Shown here in pieces: positions 12,215 to 14,702 of a stretch of DNA of 14,702 bases (position 1 is the stretch's first letter; each line of letters begins with the position of its first letter). A model generated the notes under the pieces. It worked only from the letters and a program-made list of their open reading frames with translations, was not told where the DNA came from and searched no databases. Source of the stretch: CAMLHP01 sp035712285 (GTDB taxonomy: Bacteria; Gemmatimonadota; Gemmatimonadetes; Gemmatimonadales; GWC2-71-9); assembly GCA_035712285.1 (NCBI GenBank), contig DASTBA010000069.1:1-14702 (forward strand). The letters run 5' to 3'. A program made the position numbers and the translations under genes.

Positions 12215-14161
12215 CTAGGGTGTGCTGATCCGCATCGAGACCAGGTCGGGATAGCCGTCCTCCACCGTGAACGTGAGTTCGGGAATCAGCGCGCGCCGCC
12301 CCGGTCCCGGGGTCATCAGATCCGGCGCATTCCGGTACCGGGCCCAGGCGCCAGCCACCTCCGGATGGCGCAGCACTGACGCCGGCTCGTCGGCGGCATC
12401 GAGGAGGACGGCAAGCCGGGCCGAATCGGCCGGCAGGGCCGCCGCCAGCGACCGCACCATCCGGAGGCCGAGAACGTGCGGGTCATCCGCGGTGGCGGCC
12501 AGCCGCGCGTGCTTCTCCGCCTCGCCGGCCAGGAGGAGCGGGAATGCGGTGGCCAGCGGTTCCAGCAGCCGTTCGGTGCGCCACTCCGCCACACCCTCGG
12601 CCACATACGCATCGCTGGCCCGGAGCATCACGATGCCGACCAGATCGTCGTCGCCCGCCTGCCGGCGCCGGCTCTCGAAGGCGAGGTGCTCCCATTCATG
12701 AAGCGCGGCCGCGAGGGCCAGCAGCGGGACATAGCCGCCGTCCACGACAATCGCATCTTCCGGCTCGAGGAATCCGTTGTCCCGCGACTCCGCCTCCTCC
12801 CGCACGGTGGTGAGGCGGAAGGTTTCCGTTCCGGACGCCACCTCCGCGTCCGGGGCGAAGTCCGTGGCGAGGAGCCGCAGGGTGGCGAGGAGCGCGGCCG
12901 GGTGATGACGCTCCAGCCATCGGTTCGCTGACCAGTTGTCCGGCCGGAGGATGCGCTGGAAGAATGCCGGCGGCACGCCGTAGCGCGGGACCGCCTGCGG
13001 GTACCCGAAGTAGCGCGACGCCACCGCCGGAAGCGGGAGGGAGTCGCCCCAGCTCCGGCGCATCCGTTCCGCCAGCGACCGGGGCCCGCCGCTGCCGATC
13101 CACGGGGCGCTGAGGAGAAACCGCAGCGCAACCGAGTGCCAGGTGTACGCCGCATCGTAGGCCCGGAGCAGCATCTCCACCGACGCCGCGCTGGACGGGT
13201 TTGCGCGGCGCATGGCATCGAGCAGCGAGCTGACCATCGTGCTGTCGGTGGCGAGCAGCCCGTGCAGGCGGTAGAGCGCCGCGGAGATCCGGACGTCGTC
13301 ATGGGCGCCGGGAGACAGCCACCCGACCGCACGGAGGGCCGGCTCGGCATCGGCCAGGCGGATGGCAGGCGATCCCGCCCGCGCGAAGGCGAGCGCCGCA
13401 TCATGGACATCCACCAGCCAGGTGCCGCGCGGCCGGAAGATGCGGTCGAATGCCGAACGGGTGGCGGCATCGGGAATCTGCCTGGCGATGGCCGTGAGCG
13501 TCGCCTGCACGGCGCGGACGAGCTCGTCACGCCGGGCGAGACCCAGCGCGCGGAGCGCCGACTCGTGGCGGAGCGCATCACCCGACAGCGCGGGGAGTCC
13601 GGCGGCGCGGGCGAGAGCGGCATATCGCTCGCTCAAGCTGTCAGGCGCCGCGCGGGCCGCGGCCACCCAGGGGCCCGGGAGGCGTTCCACCGAGTCGGCG
13701 CGACCGCTCACGATCTGCCGGAGCGTGAAGCGCGGCAGGACCGGGTAGTACTCCGTCATTTCCTGCAGGCGGGTCGCGGTCCAGATCCGCGGCACCCCGG
13801 TGTCGGCGCGTGCGGTGCCGCGGAGCACGTCACTCTTGAGAAAGCCGGTGAACACGAGACCGCCGGCGTCGGGCAGGTGGAAGGTGACGGCGGTGTCACC
13901 GGTGGTCACCAGCCCGGCGAGCGGCACCGGCGCGCTGTCCGACTCGAGCCAGAGGGTGCTCCGCGGTCCGCCAAGCCGGAGTTCCCCGCGCGTCATGCCA
14001 CGGAGCCCGCCCCCCACCAGCATGGCCCAGCGCCCGGTGACCTGGCCCGCGAGCGGGCTGGCCGCACAAAGCAAGAGCGCCGCACAGAGGAGAAGGCCGC
14101 CGACGCCGGACCGGGCCGCGGGACGGGGTGGTTTCACGGAGCCCCGTACGGGCAGAGGCAT
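12215..14161 (-). CDS. Secreted HExxH metalloprotease-like protein
   Basis: A 648-aa exported protein. Residues about 20-40 form a signal peptide (GGLLLCAALLLCAASPLAGQ). The N-terminal third looks beta-rich and the middle is helical. Near the C-terminus LHEWEHLAFE carries HEWEH (488-492, at 12686-12700), followed by YVAEGVAEW (519-527). HExxH plus a Glu (522 or 526) 30-34 residues downstream is the gluzincin pattern: two His and the later Glu bind zinc, and Glu489 would be catalytic. I recognise no named family. The ATG at 14161 lies in repeat sequence; an in-frame GTG at 14137 gives 640 aa and an equally good signal peptide. It is the first gene of an operon with the propeller lipoprotein and lepB. 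Confidence 0.82.
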   Translation of the reverse strand: MPLPVRGSVKPPRPAARSGVGGLLLCAALLLCAASPLAGQVTGRWAMLVGGGLRGMTRGELRLGGPRSTLWLESDSAPVPLAGLVTTGDTAVTFHLPDAGGLVFTGFLKSDVLRGTARADTGVPRIWTATRLQEMTEYYPVLPRFTLRQIVSGRADSVERLPGPWVAAARAAPDSLSERYAALARAAGLPALSGDALRHESALRALGLARRDELVRAVQATLTAIARQIPDAATRSAFDRIFRPRGTWLVDVHDAALAFARAGSPAIRLADAEPALRAVGWLSPGAHDDVRISAALYRLHGLLATDSTMVSSLLDAMRRANPSSAASVEMLLRAYDAAYTWHSVALRFLLSAPWIGSGGPRSLAERMRRSWGDSLPLPAVASRYFGYPQAVPRYGVPPAFFQRILRPDNWSANRWLERHHPAALLATLRLLATDFAPDAEVASGTETFRLTTVREEAESRDNGFLEPEDAIVVDGGYVPLLALAAALHEWEHLAFESRRRQAGDDDLVGIVMLRASDAYVAEGVAEWRTERLLEPLATAFPLLLAGEAEKHARLAATADDPHVLGLRMVRSLAAALPADSARLAVLLDAADEPASVLRHPEVAGAWARYRNAPDLMTPGPGRRALIPELTFTVEDGYPDLVSMRISTP

Positions 14162-14200
14162 GGCTCCGGCCTGGACGGGCAGAGCTATAGCTCTGCCCTT
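14146..14200. repeat. Two-unit element with a perfect 22-bp palindrome
   Basis: ACGGGCAGAG occurs at 14148-14157 and again at 14175-14184. The second copy is the start of a perfect 22-bp palindrome (14177-14198, half GGGCAGAGCTA), followed by TTAC. The plan matches the element at 8947-8989: a degenerate first unit, then a GGGC...GCCC palindrome, then TAC. It lies between divergent genes; the first unit supplies the ATG at 14161 of the metalloprotease gene. Confidence 0.8.
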
Positions 14201-14205
14201 ACCTT
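14200..14205 (+). promoter_or_regulatory. Putative -10 box of a leaderless transcript
   Basis: TACCTT ends 5 bases before the ATG at 14211 and no Shine-Dalgarno is present. It begins two bases after the palindrome at 14177-14198, so the palindrome covers the -35 region. There is no consensus -35. Confidence 0.4.
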
Positions 14206-14210
14206 TGGGC

Positions 14211-14576
14211 ATGGGAAGCAAACCATCATCCCGCCAGCAGGCGCGCCTGGAATACCTCCGGACCATCCCGGCCAAGCTCGAGCGCGTCCGCCGGACCATC
14301 GAGGCCATGGCCATCCTGCAAGCGGACGAGGCCTCGGTACGCTCGCTGGGGCGCACCCTGGACGAAATCAAGGCCAACTGCCAGATGCAGGGCATGCACG
14401 CACTGGCCGAGGTGGCCGGCAACATGGCGATGCTCAGCCGGCGCGGCGGAGGGCAGCAGGTGAAGGTGCGAGGCTTGAGGGAATTGCTGGGGAGCTTCAT
14501 GGTCAACTTCGAGGGCGCTCAGCGCGCGGCGTTGGTCCCCGAAGACGACCAGGCCGAGGAAAAGCCCGGAACCTAG
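14211..14576 (+). CDS. Hpt-fold-like small protein with the phospho-acceptor His replaced
   Basis: A 121-aa, mostly helical cytoplasmic protein. The segment DEIKANCQMQGMHAL (51-65) aligns with the histidine phosphotransfer signature HxLKGxSxxxGxxxL: Ile53, Lys54, Cys57 for Ser, Gly61 and Leu65 fit, but His is Asp51 and the Gly after Lys is Ala55. The preceding helix (LEYLRTIPAKLERVRRTIEA) and the following one (AEVAGNMAML) fit the four-helix bundle. If correct, it could not carry phosphate on His and would act as a binding or decoy partner in a two-component system. An unrelated helical protein is possible. The ATG at 14211 is supported by TACCTT 5 bases upstream. The tail is acidic (EDDQAEE). 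Its TAG overlaps the stop of the convergent gene. Confidence 0.68.
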   Translation: MGSKPSSRQQARLEYLRTIPAKLERVRRTIEAMAILQADEASVRSLGRTLDEIKANCQMQGMHALAEVAGNMAMLSRRGGGQQVKVRGLRELLGSFMVNFEGAQRAALVPEDDQAEEKPGT

Positions 14577-14702
14577 CTCTTGCGCCGGGCCAGCATCCGG
14601 TCCACGATTGGACCGGCCATCAGGGTGATCATGGCATTCACCAGCACGCCGATGACCGTGCTCACGAACGGCAGCGCAAAGAGGATGGCGCTGGCACCGA
14701 TG
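14573..14702 (-). CDS. 3' end of a membrane protein (partial)
   Basis: The window ends inside this gene; only the last 42 residues are visible. They include a hydrophobic span (SAILFALPFVSTVIGVLVNA) and a second weaker one, then a basic tail (DRMLARRKS), consistent with an inner-membrane protein ending in the cytoplasm. No family can be named from this piece. Its stop TAG and the TAG of the convergent Hpt-like gene are the two strands of one CTAG at 14573-14576. Confidence 0.65.
   Translation of the reverse strand, partial: IGASAILFALPFVSTVIGVLVNAMITLMAGPIVDRMLARRKS

Overview
The window is about 14.7 kb of high-GC bacterial chromosome. Predicted products are mostly envelope proteins: ClC transporter, lipoproteins, secreted hypotheticals, a chemoreceptor and a leader peptidase. 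High GC, many SD-less genes with a -10-like box just before the start, a PD40-propeller lipoprotein and short intergenic tandem repeats fit an environmental Gram-negative phylum such as Gemmatimonadota. That placement is inference; no phylogenetic marker gene is present. There is no phage, insertion sequence, CRISPR, rRNA or tRNA that I can see.

Layout, left to right. (1) Bases 1-182 are non-coding and end in a tandem nonamer repeat. A ClC chloride transporter with two CBS domains (minus) and an OsmC-type peroxidase-like gene (plus) are divergent from 1976/2030. (2) Bases 2534-3170 are a gap between convergent genes with an AT-richer stretch and five TCCACA/TGTGGA hexamers in about 100 bp. 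(3) A coupled minus-strand pair of unknown genes (3171-4354) is divergent from an O6-alkylguanine-DNA alkyltransferase (4435). A cold-shock protein with a structured leader and a secreted hypothetical follow, each closed by a strong terminator. (4) A Leu/Ile/Val-type periplasmic-binding lipoprotein is followed one base later by a methyl-accepting chemotaxis protein. This suggests a binding-protein/chemoreceptor pair. (5) On the minus strand come a small protein with a histone-H1-like Lys/Ala/Pro tail and a cupredoxin-like exported protein. The cupredoxin gene is divergent from an 83-aa zinc ribbon. (6) A minus-strand operon encodes a secreted HExxH metalloprotease-like protein, a PD40 propeller lipoprotein and signal peptidase I. 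(7) At the right edge are an Hpt-fold-like small protein whose phospho-acceptor His position is Asp, and the 3' end of a membrane protein; their stop codons share a CTAG.

The most unusual theme is between the genes. Many junctions carry one of four short-repeat families: nonamers (125-187, 4371-4426), heptamers (9485-9537, 10302-10357), octamers (12152-12183) and two-unit elements ending in a perfect 22-bp palindrome (8947-8989, 14146-14200). These repeats often supply the stop codon, a possible start codon, or signal-peptide codons of the neighbouring gene. At 10302-10357 the whole spacer between two convergent genes is eight in-phase heptamers forming a 13-bp stem.

A second theme is a set of genes without Shine-Dalgarno sequences that have a TANNTT box 5-6 bases before ATG. 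This is the geometry expected of leaderless transcripts.
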